From Acetatifactor muris (GTDB lineage: Bacteria; Bacillota; Clostridia; Lachnospirales; Lachnospiraceae): a DNA stretch of 49,036 nucleotides. Shown here piece by piece: positions 40,339 through 49,024 of this stretch. The DNA lies in NCBI GenBank assembly GCA_023664365.1, contig JAMPFR010000019.1:1-49036 (forward strand), read 5' to 3'. The first letter of the stretch is position 1, and the number at the start of each line of letters is the position of its first letter. The position numbers were made by a program, and so were the translations under genes. The notes beneath the pieces are model-generated. The model did no database searches and was not told the DNA's origin. It saw only the letters and a list, made by a program, of their open reading frames with translations.

Positions 40339-40769
40339 TGGCATACACTTTTGTGTGTACTTTTAACCTGGGCGATTGCATTAAGACCCTTGGTCTGGAA
40401 GAAAGAGGGAGAATTCAGCAGTTTGTGGCAAATGAGGTATTGAGATTGTCTGACCCCTATGTGCCGCTGGCTAAAGGTGGCTTAATGGGAAGCGGACATA
40501 CGGAAGACGGTACGGATATTGTCTGGGATCTGCCATATGCTCATTATATGTGGGAGGGTATTGTGTACGAAGACCCTAAACTGCACTGTGCAGGATTTAA
40601 GACGGAAAACGGCTGGCGTTCCCGGAAGGACGTGGAGAAGGTTCCGACAGACCGCAAGCTGCAGTACGGCAATGGAAATCTCAGGGGAAGCCATTGGGCG
40701 GAACGTATGCTGCAGGACGGCGGACGGAAAGAAATCGAGGACAAAGCAAGGAGAGAGGTTGGAAAATGA
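40338..40769 (+). CDS. Minor capsid/neck protein (HK97 gp10-like position)
   Basis: ATG 40338 has GGTGG upstream; the longer frame is not needed. The 143-residue protein has YVPLAKGGLMGSGHT and WDLPYAHYMWEG, typical of the minor capsid protein that joins head and tail. Stop overlaps the next ATG. Confidence 0.65.
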   Translation: MAYTFVCTFNLGDCIKTLGLEERGRIQQFVANEVLRLSDPYVPLAKGGLMGSGHTEDGTDIVWDLPYAHYMWEGIVYEDPKLHCAGFKTENGWRSRKDVEKVPTDRKLQYGNGNLRGSHWAERMLQDGGRKEIEDKARREVGK

Positions 40770-41197
40770 CAACGGTATCAAACGCGATTATCGCATGGCT
40801 CAAAACCTTTAACCCGGAGGATTACGGGAAGATGAAGTCCATTGAAACGGATATTCTGCCGGCAAAGGCGGAGACCTATTCACTGGCGAAGGAGCCTGTT
40901 ATCAACAAAAGGACATCCATCACCGGGAAGGTTACGGCAACAGAACACTATACACTTATGGCGCGGCTCTCCAGTCAGACAGCAAGTGACCGTAAAGGGA
41001 ATGTGGAGTGGGGAGAACTGCTTGAGGAGTGGGTGGAGGACCAGAACAGGAGCGGAAACTTTCCGGCTGTCTGCGGTGCAGTAGTCCGCAGCGTGAGCGT
41101 TACCACGCCATTCTGTATCGGAGGTGTAATGGGAACAAATGACAGCGTATATCAGCTGACAATATCAATTAAGTATGAGAAGGAGAGAGCATTATGA
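40766..41197 (+). CDS. Tail completion protein
   Basis: ATG 40766 follows AGAGAGGTTGG. The 143-residue protein (WLKTFNPEDYGKMKSIETDIL, AKEPVINKRTSITGKV) fits the tail terminator/minor capsid family found between neck and tail tube genes. Overlaps both neighbours by four bases. Confidence 0.6.
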   Translation: MTTVSNAIIAWLKTFNPEDYGKMKSIETDILPAKAETYSLAKEPVINKRTSITGKVTATEHYTLMARLSSQTASDRKGNVEWGELLEEWVEDQNRSGNFPAVCGAVVRSVSVTTPFCIGGVMGTNDSVYQLTISIKYEKERAL

Positions 41198-41679
41198 GAG
41201 AGGATTTAAGGCATTTCATTGATGTATCTATGAATGGCACGGAAGTAAAATACTGTCTGTTGGGAAACGGCATTTCTTCCCTGACGGAGGAGATGAACCC
41301 TACGGAGGAGTCAAAGCATTATATCAATATGAGCAGTGATTCCAATACAATTAAGTCCTATCAGCGCAAGTTTGAGGTGGACAAGGAAGACTGTGAGGAT
41401 GATGACGTGCAGAAGTGGCTTGACAGCATGGTTGACAGGCTGCCTACCGGCGCAAGTGCGCGTACATCCTTTGTGCGCCTGCGGCTGAAGGATGCGGTGC
41501 CCGGACAGGCCGGGGCATATAAGGCTATCAAGGTGCCCTGTACGGTATCCGTAAGTTCCAGCGGCGGTGACGGCGGCGATTATGTGCACAATGTCGTCAC
41601 GGTGACACAGTGCGGGGATGACATCCATGGCATATTTGATGTTTCCACTTCCGCATTTACGGAAAATGGAAAAGACTAG
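41194..41679 (+). CDS. Major tail tube protein
   Basis: The 161-residue protein (FIDVSMNGTEVKYCLLGNGI, YQRKFEVDKEDCEDD, YKAIKVPCTVSVSSSGGDGG) fits the phage tail tube family by sequence character and place before two chaperone genes. Confidence 0.7.
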   Translation: MREDLRHFIDVSMNGTEVKYCLLGNGISSLTEEMNPTEESKHYINMSSDSNTIKSYQRKFEVDKEDCEDDDVQKWLDSMVDRLPTGASARTSFVRLRLKDAVPGQAGAYKAIKVPCTVSVSSSGGDGGDYVHNVVTVTQCGDDIHGIFDVSTSAFTENGKD

Positions 41680-41732
41680 AAGCGAGAAGCATGATACATT
41701 CATATGGCAATGCCGGAAAGGTGGTAATTAAA

Positions 41733-42149
41733 GTGGACAAAAAAATCAGAGTAAGTGAAGGTATCAGGATAGAGGTCAATGATAATGGCGATTGCATTGT
41801 GGCTCATGTGGAAGACCATAACTTTATTGATAATTTCCATGGCCTGATAGAAAAATTTGAAAATATACATGGTGAATTGAAGGCGGCGGAGGCAAAGACG
41901 GTTTCCAAGGAAGAGCAGATGCAGTTGGTAAAGACAAAGATGCAGGAAATCACAGGCGCCATTGACGGACTTTTTGGGGTGGATACCTGTAAAAAAGTTT
42001 TTGGGGAAGGTGTTATTCCCAGCGGATTCCTGATTGCGGAATTCTTCGAACAGTTGGAGCCAATTTTCCGGGAATATGTCGATAAACGCCAGAGAACCAT
42101 ATCTGAAAAGTATAACCGGAACAGGGGACATGGCAGCAAACGGGGATAA
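41733..42149 (+). CDS. Tail assembly chaperone, first
   Basis: GTG 41733 follows AAAGGTGG at eight bases; ATG 41691 upstream has no site. The 138-residue protein has a beta N-terminus (KIRVSEGIRIEVNDNGD) and a helical C-terminus (FFEQLEPIFREYVDKR). It corresponds to gpG-type chaperones that load the tape measure. No slippery heptamer was seen at its end, and the second chaperone has its own ATG. Confidence 0.6.
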   Translation: MDKKIRVSEGIRIEVNDNGDCIVAHVEDHNFIDNFHGLIEKFENIHGELKAAEAKTVSKEEQMQLVKTKMQEITGAIDGLFGVDTCKKVFGEGVIPSGFLIAEFFEQLEPIFREYVDKRQRTISEKYNRNRGHGSKRG

Positions 42150-42154
42150 GCAGA

Positions 42155-42745
42155 ATGTTCAACATATTACTGGATGATTTGCCTGAAAAATGGAACGGGT
42201 ATGAAATGCGTACAGATCTGGCGACGGGGATACAGCTGTCACAATGCCTTACGGATGAGGACTTAAGTGAGGAGGAAAAACTACATAAAGCGGTTTCACT
42301 CCTGTTTGAAGATGATTTCCCGCGTGAGTATGGGCAAATTTCAGAGGCGATTATGTGGCTGCTGAACGGCTGGAACAATGACAATGTGCCGAAGCAGACG
42401 CATAAAAGCAAAGAAATAGAGGTTATGGATTTTGACATGGACAGCTGGCGCATTCATGCCGCGTTCCGCAGACAGTACGGAATAGACTTGGGCAAGGAAA
42501 GCCTGCATTTCTGGGAATTTATGGGACTGCTTTCCAATCTGGATGAGTGCGCCTTTACCAGGGTCATTGAACTCCGTCAGAAGAAAATTACCGGGAGTAT
42601 GTCCAAAAAGGAGAAGGATGCAATACAAAAGGCGCAGAGTATCTACCGGATACAGAAGAAAGGGGCATCTGCTGAAACAGAAGAGGAGCAGGACAAACAC
42701 AGGGAAGCAATAGAGGCGTTTAACCGTATGAGAAAGAAAGCATAA
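42155..42745 (+). CDS. Phage Gp15-like tail assembly protein, second chaperone
   Basis: The 196-residue protein (MRTDLATGIQLSQCLTDEDL, LHFWEFMGLLSNLDECAFTRVIELRQKKI) fits the Bacteriophage Gp15 family, which lies before the tape measure in many siphoviruses. It ends 14 bases before the AGG of the tape measure. Confidence 0.75.
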   Translation: MFNILLDDLPEKWNGYEMRTDLATGIQLSQCLTDEDLSEEEKLHKAVSLLFEDDFPREYGQISEAIMWLLNGWNNDNVPKQTHKSKEIEVMDFDMDSWRIHAAFRRQYGIDLGKESLHFWEFMGLLSNLDECAFTRVIELRQKKITGSMSKKEKDAIQKAQSIYRIQKKGASAETEEEQDKHREAIEAFNRMRKKA

Positions 42746-42758
42746 AAGAGGTGGCACA

Positions 42759-45206
42759 AGGGCTGGATATGATGCAAGTATCAGGGTACATACCGAAGTA
42801 GACAATACGGAATTAAAGCAGACGCAGAAGGAATTTGATACGCTGGGCAACAAAGCCGAGGATGCCGGAAAAAAGATAGATAAAAACGTATCCCATAAGT
42901 CGGTAAAGGTAAGTATGTCTGATGAGGAACTTGCCGAAGCAGAAAGACATATTGATGAAATTCTGGCAAAAAAGGATAAGGTATCTGAAACCACGGAAGT
43001 TTCATTTGAAGGCGCAATCAGGGAACCGGAATATATCGATTGGGGAAAGACTATAGAGGGAAATATTGCTGCAGAAACGCAATATAATGCCATTCTGTCC
43101 GGTAGAAAAGAATTAAATGCGGAGGAACTTGCCCTGCAGGAAAGACGTGCTAAAGCACGCGCTGAAGCAGAGAGAAAGCAGCAGATTCTTGAAGAGGAGA
43201 ACTTGCGAAAACAGCAGGCAGCTGAGGAGGAGAAACTGCGAAAGCAGCAGATTCAGGAAGCCGAGGAGCAGAGGCTGCAGGGAATAAAGGAATCGGCTAT
43301 TGTCTCAGACCAGCATGTGGTTGATTTGCTTCAGGAACAAAATGTGCTCCAGGCCAGACTCAACGATTTGAAAAAGGCGGGGGTTGGTTATGGACATGAG
43401 GAATATGATGCTATTGCAGCCCGGCTTAAGAATATTAATGCAGAGGTTAAAAAATATCAGGCAGGGCTGGGCAATATGGGGAAGGCCAGCCCCTCAGCAA
43501 AACCGGCGGATGTTCCGGTCAGTTCCGGGAATGTTCAATCTGTAGAAAAAGAGGCAAACCTTCTGACAAAAGGATTTGAAAAGGCCCGCGGCGCCGCTAA
43601 GAAGTGTTTTGGGGCTGTAGATAAGCACAGCACGAAATCCTCCGGTATGCTTGGCAAAGTGGCAGGCCGCGTTAAGGGATTGATGCTTTCCCTGATGATA
43701 TTCAGTCAGATAAGTAAAGCATTCAATGCAATGGTATCCGCAATGAGCGAGGGCTTTCAGAATCTTGTCCGTTATTCTTCAGATTATAACAGTGCCATGT
43801 CGGCCATGAAATCCGAAATGGCTACGCTGAAAAACAACTTGGCTGCGGCGTTTGAACCTGTCGTAACGGCGGTTATTCCCTACATTGCACAATTAATCGG
43901 CTGGCTGAACAAGGCGGTCGACACGATAGGCCAGTTTTTTGCCGCAATCAGCGGGAAAAGTACATATACCAGAGCAAAGAAGCAGGTCATTGACTATGCC
44001 AAGTCGATTGAAAAGGCAACACAGGCAGCTAAAGGGGCGCTGGCGGCATTTGATGAAATTAATGTGCTGCAGGACAACAGCGATACCGGGAGCGAGAATG
44101 CAGGGGGCGAAGTAACCGGAGCGGATGCCTTTGAAACGGCGGAAATCAACAGTGGTATACAGGAGTTCGCTTCCGGGGTACAGGCGCTTATGGATTCCCT
44201 TCAGCCATTCAAGGATATGTTTGACGAATGGCTGACCGGGCTGAATTTTGAACCGTTGTTGACATCCCTGGGAGAGTTAAAGACTGCCTGCGAACCTTTT
44301 GTCGGGTATCTGTATGAGGGACTGCTGTGGTTCCTCTCAAATGTGCTGGCGCCGATAGGAACCTGGACAATCAACCAAGCACTTCCGGATACCATTAGTA
44401 TGCTAGCATCTGCCTTTTCTTCTCTGGGCACGGTAATTGAGACGATAAAGCCGTCTCTTGACTATATTTGGAATAATGTGCTTGTTCCCATAGGCAGTTT
44501 TACGGGGGAGGTTTTTCTGTGGGCAATCGGCCTGCTGCAAACTGCATTCACGGAGCTGTCAGATTTATTTACGGAAAAGGGCGATAAGATTAATAATATT
44601 CTGACCGCTATCGGGCGGGTATTTGAATTATTGTGGACCATGGCGGTGAAGCCTACTATCCAGTTCATCATGGGACGCATCTCTGCAATGGTTAATTATA
44701 TCTTCCGAATCGCCGGAGACGTGATAGATATTCTGGACGGAATTGTTGAATTTGTGGCCGGAGTTTTCACAGGAGACTGGGAGCGGGCATGGGACGGTAT
44801 TGTGGGCATATTTAAAGGCATCATTAATCTGTGCGTGGATATTGTTGAGAAATTTGTAAATTCCATTATTTCAGGTTTGAATTTTATCAGCATTGACGTG
44901 CCGGAGTGGGTGCCGCTGTTAGGGGGCAAGCATTTTGGATTTGATATAGAGCCACTATCGCTGCCCAGGCTGGCTACAGGCGGAATTGTTACCTCTTCCG
45001 TACTTGCAAATATCGGAGAGGCCGGAAGGGAAGCCGTGCTGCCCCTGGAAAATAATACGGAGTGGATGGATATGTTGGCGGACAGAATCGGGGGCAGGGA
45101 TGTAAACATCCGATTTGAAGGATCCCTCTCTGAACTGGGCAGAATTCTGAAGCCGGTGATTGATACGGAGAATGCCAGAATCGGCAAGAATTTCAGGACA
45201 ACATAA
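42759..45206 (+). CDS. Tape measure protein, apparent AGG start
   Basis: The 815-residue protein sets tail length and carries coiled coils (about 115-185), hydrophobic helices (about 300-660) and a C-terminal ATGGIVTSSVLANIGEAGREAVLPL motif typical of tape measures. Coding clearly continues upstream of the first ATG (42915). AGG 42759 lies four bases after GAGGTGG (42748-42754) and gives (M)AGYDASIRVHTEVDNTELKQ, the usual family start. No ATG, GTG or TTG is in frame between 42747 and 42915. A weaker internal start at 42915 (AAAGGT upstream) would lose 52 residues. I infer AGG initiation. Confidence 0.8.
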   Translation, partial: RAGYDASIRVHTEVDNTELKQTQKEFDTLGNKAEDAGKKIDKNVSHKSVKVSMSDEELAEAERHIDEILAKKDKVSETTEVSFEGAIREPEYIDWGKTIEGNIAAETQYNAILSGRKELNAEELALQERRAKARAEAERKQQILEEENLRKQQAAEEEKLRKQQIQEAEEQRLQGIKESAIVSDQHVVDLLQEQNVLQARLNDLKKAGVGYGHEEYDAIAARLKNINAEVKKYQAGLGNMGKASPSAKPADVPVSSGNVQSVEKEANLLTKGFEKARGAAKKCFGAVDKHSTKSSGMLGKVAGRVKGLMLSLMIFSQISKAFNAMVSAMSEGFQNLVRYSSDYNSAMSAMKSEMATLKNNLAAAFEPVVTAVIPYIAQLIGWLNKAVDTIGQFFAAISGKSTYTRAKKQVIDYAKSIEKATQAAKGALAAFDEINVLQDNSDTGSENAGGEVTGADAFETAEINSGIQEFASGVQALMDSLQPFKDMFDEWLTGLNFEPLLTSLGELKTACEPFVGYLYEGLLWFLSNVLAPIGTWTINQALPDTISMLASAFSSLGTVIETIKPSLDYIWNNVLVPIGSFTGEVFLWAIGLLQTAFTELSDLFTEKGDKINNILTAIGRVFELLWTMAVKPTIQFIMGRISAMVNYIFRIAGDVIDILDGIVEFVAGVFTGDWERAWDGIVGIFKGIINLCVDIVEKFVNSIISGLNFISIDVPEWVPLLGGKHFGFDIEPLSLPRLATGGIVTSSVLANIGEAGREAVLPLENNTEWMDMLADRIGGRDVNIRFEGSLSELGRILKPVIDTENARIGKNFRTT

Positions 45207-45216
45207 GGAGTAATGT

Positions 45217-45609
45217 ATGTCAGAATACACACAAGGTATAAGAATAGATGGAGTGTTATATGATGTTCCGCTTGTTTCCGTGAAAAGGACAGCTGATTTT
45301 CTGGACAAATATGCTCAACGGACGGAAGACGGAGACTTTAAAAGAGGACTGATAGGCGTATATTTCAACTATCAGATGTCATTCGGAACCATAGACAATG
45401 ATGACCTGTATGAAGCCCTATGGGATAAACTGACGGAACCGGTGGAATTTCACGACTTCATACTTCCTACGATTAAGGGCGTTTACTCTTTTCGGGGGTA
45501 TATATCAGGGGTGTCTGACGAAGTGGAAAAGATATTCTCAGACACAGCAAAGTTTAAGGGTCTGCAGTGCAAATTTATAGCAAAAAAGCCGGCAAGACGG
45601 CCTGGATAA
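45217..45609 (+). CDS. Small tail protein after the tape measure
   Basis: The 130-residue protein (YDVPLVSVKRTADFLDKYAQR, GVYFNYQMSFGTIDND) matches the small tail protein often found between tape measure and tail-tip genes. AAGGAG upstream. Confidence 0.55.
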   Translation: MSEYTQGIRIDGVLYDVPLVSVKRTADFLDKYAQRTEDGDFKRGLIGVYFNYQMSFGTIDNDDLYEALWDKLTEPVEFHDFILPTIKGVYSFRGYISGVSDEVEKIFSDTAKFKGLQCKFIAKKPARRPG

Positions 45610-45619
45610 GGAGGCAGCT

Positions 45620-47341
45620 ATGCCTTATACGAATTGTAAAGCGCATATGGAATTTGTTGATACAACTGCTGTTGAGGACAGCGCTGCGTCTTCGCAGAGC
45701 AATGCTGATATGGGACATCTGGAACTGCTGAAGCAGGAGGAATCATATCCGTCCTATGCGATTCCTGATTTTAACAGTTTCCTGCTGGACGGGAACAGAA
45801 AGATATTGAGCCGGGACAGCAGCCTTCCTTTTATATCATGTGGGGTTTCTGACGGCGAATGTGTTTTTACGGATACACCAAAAGTGGAAGTAATATTTAA
45901 GTCACCTCATACGTCGGCAGGCATCACTTTGAAGTTCGCGGACGATTATCCGGTTGAAATCAGAATTACCTGGTACGATTTGAGCGGGCCCAAACTCATT
46001 GGCAAGACATTTTATCCGGACAGGCTGAATTTTTTCTGCAGGAACCAGGTGGACAATTACGGTAAGGTGACGGTTGAATTTACCAAGTCAAGGCTTCCCG
46101 GGCAGAGAGTGAAACTTACTTATATAAAGTATGGTGTAGAACTTGACTGGGGTGGGGATAACCTGCAATCTGCATCCGTTACGGAAGAGGTGGATATAAC
46201 CAGTGCTGTCATACCGATTAATAAAGCGGAAATATCTATTATAGATGAGTCGGATGATTTTGAAATCTCAAATCACAATGGTATATGGAAATCGATCCAA
46301 AAAAGGCAGTGCATATCCATTATGGAAGAGACGGAAAATAAAGAGGTTCCCTGCGGCAGGTTCTATATTGAAACATGGAAGAGTGAAAAGAATATTATCA
46401 GTTTTTCCCTGATAGACATGATTGGGCTGTTGGACAAAACGAAATTTTATGGCGGTGAAATCTACAATGGCTGTCCTGCCGGAGAAATCATATCTGCAAT
46501 CATGAAATCCGCAGGGGTGGAAGATTATACTGTGGCAGGTAATGTGTGGGAAGTGCTGCTGTCCGGCCATATCCCCATATGTACGCACAGGGAGGCGCTG
46601 CAGCAGGTGGCGTTTGCATGTGGCGCGATTGTGGATTGTGGCAGACAGGGAGGCATCAACATTTATATTCCGGATAGGAAGATTAAAAGCATTATCGGGA
46701 CGGGCCGCAAGTTCATGGGTACATCCGTTGAACTGGATGCGTATGTGTCGGGGGTATCGATTACCTATACAGTATACAGTCCGGCACAGGAGGACAGTGA
46801 GATATATAATGATACGCTTCCGGAGGGAATAAGCCTGATTGAATTTTCAGAGCCCTATATGCTATCCGGTATCAGGACAACAGCCGGAACTATTCTGGAG
46901 GCAGGAACAAATTTTATTAAGGTATTAATGGCAACGACAGGAGCTTGCACTATATCGGGGCGAAAGTATGAAAGCAAGAAACTTACTTATACTGAAAAGG
47001 TTGACATTATCGAGGCGGGTGAGACTGAAAATGTAGTATCTTTTGAGGGCTGTACTCTTTTTAACAGTGAGCAGGTGAAGAAAATTGCAGGCCAGCTTCT
47101 TGATTATTACCAGATGCGGAAGGTTGTAAAAATCCGTTATCTGATAGTGGAGGAAAAAACCGGGGATTGGGAAAACATTATGGACACCCGGGGCGGCATG
47201 GCAATAACCCAGATTACCCAGCAGACAATCGATTTGACAGGCGGATTTATTGCGACAGCTACATGCCGCGGATACAGTAAGGTAAATACGCAATATGATT
47301 ATACCGGCGAGTTCTATGCAGGTGAAAGGGGGGCTGTTTAA
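45620..47341 (+). CDS. Tail-tip/tail-associated protein
   Basis: The 573-residue protein fits the distal tail or tail-associated lysin-like family: ITWYDLSGPKLIGKTFYPD strands, EKKNIISFSLIDMIGLLDK-type ring domain (SEKNIISFSLIDMIGLLDK), and a long beta C-terminus. It probably forms the hub that holds receptor-binding parts. AAGGAGG upstream. Confidence 0.6.
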   Translation: MPYTNCKAHMEFVDTTAVEDSAASSQSNADMGHLELLKQEESYPSYAIPDFNSFLLDGNRKILSRDSSLPFISCGVSDGECVFTDTPKVEVIFKSPHTSAGITLKFADDYPVEIRITWYDLSGPKLIGKTFYPDRLNFFCRNQVDNYGKVTVEFTKSRLPGQRVKLTYIKYGVELDWGGDNLQSASVTEEVDITSAVIPINKAEISIIDESDDFEISNHNGIWKSIQKRQCISIMEETENKEVPCGRFYIETWKSEKNIISFSLIDMIGLLDKTKFYGGEIYNGCPAGEIISAIMKSAGVEDYTVAGNVWEVLLSGHIPICTHREALQQVAFACGAIVDCGRQGGINIYIPDRKIKSIIGTGRKFMGTSVELDAYVSGVSITYTVYSPAQEDSEIYNDTLPEGISLIEFSEPYMLSGIRTTAGTILEAGTNFIKVLMATTGACTISGRKYESKKLTYTEKVDIIEAGETENVVSFEGCTLFNSEQVKKIAGQLLDYYQMRKVVKIRYLIVEEKTGDWENIMDTRGGMAITQITQQTIDLTGGFIATATCRGYSKVNTQYDYTGEFYAGERGAV

Positions 47342-47896
47342 ATGGATTTGCGGCCTATTAATCCATATTACAGAAGGACTATCCGAAAAAGTGCGGGCAA
47401 AAGACGCGCTGCTGCGGCTGGATATTCATATCCATATACCTGGCTCACACCTGTAACGGATAGGACGCAGAAGGATGTTGACAGGGCAAAGGCATTGATT
47501 TCCAAAGGCTGGGGTGATATGACAGACGCGGAGAGAGCGGAATACAATGTCGGTTTAAAGGGATGCATTAACAGGAAGGATTTTGAGCGAATAGAGAATA
47601 ACATTCAGATTCTGCTGGATGTGTTGGAGATTGATTCAGAAAGTCATGTGGGTTCAATTCCTGAATTTCCGCTTGACGAGTATTTTGAGGACATGAAAAG
47701 GAATTTGACTGCAATCAGAGAAGGGTACTGCATACACGCAGACACTCCTGCAGTTCCGGAACTGCCTTATAATACATGGACAGCATACAATGATATTGAA
47801 AAGATACTTTTGGATGTGTATGAGGTGGTAAACGCACAGTTCCATTATTATACGGGTGAGGTTTTTGCGGGTGAAGAAACAGGATTACTATTATAA
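47342..47896 (+). CDS. Baseplate/tail fibre accessory protein
   Basis: The 184-residue protein (TWLTPVTDRTQKDVDRAKALISKGW, DMTDAERAEYNVGLKGCINR) has a motif widespread in Clostridia tail-tip proteins that hold the tail fibre. AGGGGGG upstream. Confidence 0.6.
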   Translation: MDLRPINPYYRRTIRKSAGKRRAAAAGYSYPYTWLTPVTDRTQKDVDRAKALISKGWGDMTDAERAEYNVGLKGCINRKDFERIENNIQILLDVLEIDSESHVGSIPEFPLDEYFEDMKRNLTAIREGYCIHADTPAVPELPYNTWTAYNDIEKILLDVYEVVNAQFHYYTGEVFAGEETGLLL

Positions 47897-47910
47897 GAAG
47901 GGAGAAAAAC

Positions 47911-48216
47911 ATGGCATTCAAGCAGAAAACATGGGAAGATAGAATAACGGAGTATCCAACGCGGAGAACATTAGTCAAAACGGACGGAAGTACGGAAATT
48001 GTACATGTATCGCGCAATGAAGGCAGTGTGAGCAAAGAGGGGGATGCTTTTTCTGCGGAAAATATGAATGACCTGGAGCAGCGTATCGCAGACAATTTTG
48101 GCGGAATATCCTTTGTCCGCTGCACCCAGGCCGAATATGACGCTCTTGGCGCCGATAAGCCCGACGATACAGTGTACATTATCCCGAAGCCGAAAAAACA
48201 AATTGTGGAGGGGTGA
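47911..48216 (+). CDS. Short tail fibre-like protein
   Basis: The 101-residue protein has an N-terminal attachment segment (TWEDRITEYPTRRTLVKTDGS), FSAENMNDLEQRI and a C-terminal LGADKPDDTVYIIPK block common in phage tail fibres. Confidence 0.6.
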   Translation: MAFKQKTWEDRITEYPTRRTLVKTDGSTEIVHVSRNEGSVSKEGDAFSAENMNDLEQRIADNFGGISFVRCTQAEYDALGADKPDDTVYIIPKPKKQIVEG

Positions 48217-48220
48217 CACT

Positions 48221-48949
48221 ATGGGAGCAATAAGAGCAGGAATCAATAAAATAACGCTGCGTTTGGGGGATGCAGAGGTAGAGCGGGTATATCTGGGGGA
48301 TGAGCAGATATATCCTTCCGGGACTACCTGTACATATATATGCAACGGGGTTATTTATCAGGAAGAGATAGAGGAGGGCGAGTCATGTCTGGCCCCGACA
48401 TCATTCACGCCGGAAAAATCCGGGCTAATATTTTTGGGATGGTCCTCTTCCGAAGGTTCTGCAAAAGTGCTTGAGAGCCTGGTGATGGGGACAGAGCCTG
48501 TCACACTGTATGCGGTATTTAAATATCCTGATGCTGTCCTTATACAAGATAAGACTTATACGCTGACACCGATTAATGTACCATACGGGCAGACAGGCGC
48601 TCCGCAAACCATATATACGATTGATTCAAGCAAATACAGCTCGCATACGGTTATAGCAAGCGTGAATTCGTTTTCACTGGCTAACAACACGACGGGGTAT
48701 GTATATGGGGAGGCATATGTGGACGGCTCACTTATTCGTGCCTTTTGCTCATCGAAATCCGGGCAACCCACGGTAGAGACGGTGCAAAGCTTTGGCGGAA
48801 CCCCCGTTGGTTACGGCGGCGCCCAGGTCACGCTGTCACGGACAGGGAACCTGACGGCCAGCCTGTGGAACAGGGGTGGTTTTTGGATGTCAGATGCAAC
48901 CCTGACAGTACATAAACTGATCGGTATCGGGAAAACAGTTGTCGGATAG
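48221..48949 (+). CDS. Tail protein with InlB-like repeat
   Basis: ATG 48221 follows GGAGGGGTG; the longer frame from 48068 is a shadow. The 242-residue protein starts with a phage attachment segment (INKITLRLGDAEVERVYLGD), then an InlB/listeria-type repeat (KSGLIFLGWSSSEGSAKVLE with TLYAVFK), then a beta-rich domain rich in Ser, Thr and Gly (YVYGEAYVDGSLIRAF). Probably the adhesin that binds the host surface. Confidence 0.6.
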   Translation: MGAIRAGINKITLRLGDAEVERVYLGDEQIYPSGTTCTYICNGVIYQEEIEEGESCLAPTSFTPEKSGLIFLGWSSSEGSAKVLESLVMGTEPVTLYAVFKYPDAVLIQDKTYTLTPINVPYGQTGAPQTIYTIDSSKYSSHTVIASVNSFSLANNTTGYVYGEAYVDGSLIRAFCSSKSGQPTVETVQSFGGTPVGYGGAQVTLSRTGNLTASLWNRGGFWMSDATLTVHKLIGIGKTVVG

Positions 48950-48981
48950 CTTAAAAATTTAATATTTAATCTTTGTAACAC

Positions 48982-49024
48982 AGAGCCAAGAGCCGGATGT
49001 ACCGCAAGGTACGCCCGGCTTTTG
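48982..49024 (+). terminator. Hairpin C with doubled AGAGCC at the end of the tail block
   Basis: AGAGCC then AAGAGCC (48982-48994) precede a stem AGCCGG/CCGGCT with an inner GTACC-GCAA-GGTAC hairpin and a short T-run. It ends the tail operon. The doubled motif matches hairpins A and B, and the GCAA loop matches A. Confidence 0.65.

Noticed and set aside
42915-42917. ATG 42915 as the tape measure start
   Set aside because: Upstream codons carry the typical tape measure N-terminus AGYDASIRV, with a good binding site before AGG 42759.
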